DNA of 64,000 bases from Cyclina sinensis (taxonomy: Eukaryota > Mollusca > Bivalvia > Venerida > Veneridae). Within the stretch, counting starts at the first letter, position 1, and the number at the start of each line of letters is the position of its first letter. Positions 61,579 to 64,000 of this stretch are shown here, piece by piece. The notes beneath the pieces are model-generated. The model was not told the DNA's origin, did no database searches, and was given only the letters and a program-made list of their open reading frames with translations. The stretch lies in NCBI GenBank assembly GCA_012932295.1, contig JAAONU010000002.1, positions 38,127,521 through 38,191,520 on the forward strand. The letters run 5' to 3'. The translations under genes and the position numbers were made by a program.

Positions 61579-63785
61579 TATGCCCCCTCTTCAAAGAAGT
61601 GGGGGGTATATTGCTTTGCATTTGTCTGTCTGTCGGTCGGTCCGTCGGTCCGTAGACCAAATGGTTTCCGACCAATAACTAAAGAATGCTTAAGCCTAGG
61701 AACTTCAAACTTGGTAGGATGATTGTCCATCACCAGTAGATGACCCCTAATGATTTTGGGGTCAAGGGGTCAAAGGTCAAGGTCACATTGACCTTGTAGG
61801 TAGAAACGGTTTCCGACCAATAACTAAAGAACGCTTAGGCCTAGGAACTTCAAACTTGGTAGGATGATTGTCCATCACCAGTAGATGACCCCTATTGATT
61901 TTGGGGTCAAGGGGTCAAAGGTCAAGGTCACATTGACCTTGTAGGTAGAAACGGTTTCCGACCAATACCTAGAGAACACTTTGACCTAGGTTCACCAAAC
62001 TTGGTATGCTGGATGGTCATCACCAGTAGATGACCCCTATTGATTTTGAGGTTATTAGGTCAAAGGTCAAGATCACAGGGACCTTCATCCTAAAAACGGT
62101 TTCCGATCAATAACTAGAGAATGCTTTGACCTAGGTTCACCAAACTTTGTATGCTGGTTGGTCATCACCAGTAGATGACCCTGTTGATTTTGAGGTCATT
62201 AGGTCTAAGGTCAAGCTCACAGGGACCTTCATCCTAAAAATGGTTTCCGATCAATAACTAGAGAACACTTTGACCTAGGTTCACCAAACTTGGTATGCTG
62301 GTTGGTCATCACCAGTAGATGACCCCTATTGACTTTGAGGTCATTATATCAAAGGTCAAGATCACAGAGACTTTCATCCTTAAAACGGTTTCCGATCAAT
62401 AACTAGAGAACGCTTTGACCTAGGTTCACCAAACTTGGTATGCTGGTTGGTCATCACCAGTAGATGACCCCTATTGATTTTGAGATCATTAGGTCAAAGG
62501 TCAAGCTCACAGGGACCTTCATCCTAAAAACGGTGTCTGATCAATAACTAGAGAACGCTTTGACCTAGGTTCACCAAACTTGGTATACTGGTTGGTCATC
62601 ACCAGTAGATGACCCCTATTGACTTTGAGGTCATTAGGTCAAAGGTCAAGATCACAGAGACTTTCATCTTAAAAACGGTTTCCCATCAATAACTAGAGAA
62701 CACTTTGACCTAGGTTAACCAAACTTGGTATGCTGGTTGGTCATCACCAGTAGATGACCCCTTATTGATTTTGAGGTCATTAGGTCAAAGGTCAAGCTCA
62801 CAGAGACTTTGACTCTAAAAACGGTTTCCGATCAATAACTAGAGAATGCTTTGACCTAGGTTCACCAAACTTTGTATGCTGGTTGGTCATCACCAGTAGA
62901 TGACCCTGTTGATTTTGAGGTCATTAGGTCTAAGGTCAAGCTCACAGGGACCTTCATCCTAAAAATGGTTTCCGATCAATAACTAGAGAACACTTTGACC
63001 TAGGTTCACCAAACTTGGTATGCTGGTTGGTCATCACCAGTAGATGACCCCTATTGACTTTGAGGTCATTATATCAAAGGTCAAGATCACAGAGACTTTC
63101 ATCCTTAAAACGGTTTCCGATCAATAACTAGAGAACGCTTTGACCTAGGTTCACCAAACTTGGTATGCTGGTTGGTCATCACCAGTAGATGACCCCTATT
63201 GATTTTGAGATCATTAGGTCAAAGGTCAAGCTCACAGGGACCTTCATCCTAAAAACGGTGTCTGATCAATAACTAGAGAACGCTTTGACCTAGGTTCACC
63301 AAACTTGGTATACTGGTTGGTCATCACCAGTAGATGACCCCTATTGACTTTGAGGTCATTAGGTCAAAGGTCAAGATCACAGAGACTTTCATCTTAAAAA
63401 CGGTTTCCGATCAATAACTAGAGAACGCTTTGACCTAGGTTCACCAAACTTGGTATGCTGGTTGGTCATCACCAGTAGATGACCCCTTATTGATTTTGAG
63501 GTCATTAGGTCAAAGGTCAAGCTCACAGAGACTTTGACTCTAAAAACGGTTTCCGATCAATAACTAGAGAATGCTTTGACCTAGGTTCACCAAATTTGGT
63601 ATACTGGTTGGTCATCACCAGAAGATGACCCCTATTGACTTTGAGGTCATTAGGTCAAAGGTCAAGATCACAGGGACCTTCATCCTAAAAACGGTTTATG
63701 ATCAATAACTAGAGAACGCTTTGGCCCAACCACAAGCAATTAGGTGCTGCCGGGAGCATTTATGTTTTACAAACATTTCTTGTTT
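61579..63785 (+). mobile_element. Tandem-repeat-bearing element, TATGCCC family, copy 3 (2.2 kb)
   Basis: It starts TATGCCCCCTCTTCAAAGAA then GTGGGGGGTATA, a terminal hairpin, followed by a TCTGTCTGTCGGTCGG run. It ends GGGAGCATTTATGTTTTACA then CATTTCTTGTTT. About 14 units of about 145 bp lie between; the consensus includes GGTTTCCGATCAATAACTAG, TTTGACCTAGGTTCACCAAA, GGTTGGTCATCACCAGTAGA and AGGTCAAAGGTCAAG. The first two units differ (CCTAGGAACTTCAAACTTGG) from the rest. Many units are nearly identical, so amplification is recent. No protein encoded. Confidence 0.85.
62101..63549 (+). repeat. 724-bp higher-order repeat, two copies of a five-unit block
   Basis: The block 62101-62824 recurs at 62825-63549 with the same order of distinguishing variants: AAACTTTGTATGCTGG with the GACCCTGTTGA deletion in unit 1, AAAATGGTTTCC in unit 2, CCTTAAAACGG in unit 3, AACGGTGTCTGATC in unit 4, and CCCCTTATTGA in unit 5. 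Only a few bases differ, notably in unit 5. The final unit (from 63550) begins a further block but has the character of other units. Confidence 0.85.
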
Positions 63786-64000
63786 ATATAGACTTGTCAG
63801 CTCCTCACTGCAAAATAATTCATTGTTAATGTGCCTCCTTGAAATTTGCTACAGAACTATAATGTCATTCCTGGACCTCATAACTTCTTTCTGCAAACCT
63901 TTGTGCAGTTATTGTGCAGCAAAGCAATGAATTTGCACATGACATTTCTAACCACTTGGTATGAAGCAATAAGCCAAGCTTTTTACTGCAAAACAAATTA
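63786..64000. other. Unannotated flank to window end
   Basis: AT-rich sequence after the last mobile element; nothing recognised. Confidence 0.4.

Overview
This window reads as nuclear, non-coding DNA from an animal genome, most likely a marine bivalve mollusc (a venerid-type clam would fit). That assignment is inference. It rests on AT-rich sequence with no dense open frames, many minisatellites, tRNA-derived SINE pieces, and several families that look like the tandem-repeat-bearing mobile elements common in bivalves (ends resembling GCTCACCTG and TATGCCCCC, with AGGTCA-rich internal units). No open frame has a domain I recognise. The longest, 163 codons at 17390-17881, shows no motif. I annotate no confident protein-coding gene, rRNA or functional tRNA.

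Layout. 1-31 kb is mostly unannotatable AT-rich sequence with ordinary CpG frequency. It holds one outstanding structure: a 2.6 kb foldback transposon at 4970-7602, flanked by a perfect 9-bp target duplication and built of tandem subrepeats in two inverted arms. It also holds a 51-bp minisatellite (15.8-16.3 kb), a 179-bp two-copy repeat (28.6-28.9 kb), a short near-perfect hairpin (19.2 kb) and a few SINE-like fragments.

32-64 kb is different. From roughly 34 to 56 kb CpG is scarce and the plus strand tends to carry more G than C, as expected of a methylated, transcribed gene body read on the plus strand. A large intron is therefore a reasonable guess, and two weak exon candidates are noted. 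This half contains a 1-kb inverted repeat (32023-33034) and minisatellites at 36.2-37.2, 43.3-44.9 and 50.9-51.4 kb. It also contains six tandem-repeat-bearing elements, all in the same orientation (33993, 38280, 40448, 56279, 60142 and 61579).

The clearest mobile-element history is the pair at 41914-42344 and 59023-60122. Both are 431-432 bp elements with TTAA target duplications, inverted ends and an internal tRNA-like segment. The second copy is split by a 666-bp TA-flanked MITE, and the first copy preserves the empty site.

The most unexpected pattern is the repeated palindrome GGTCA-N3-TGACC, the consensus vertebrate estrogen-response-element core. It occurs at least eight times between 56.9 and 62 kb, in two different repeat families. 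I cannot say whether it is functional.
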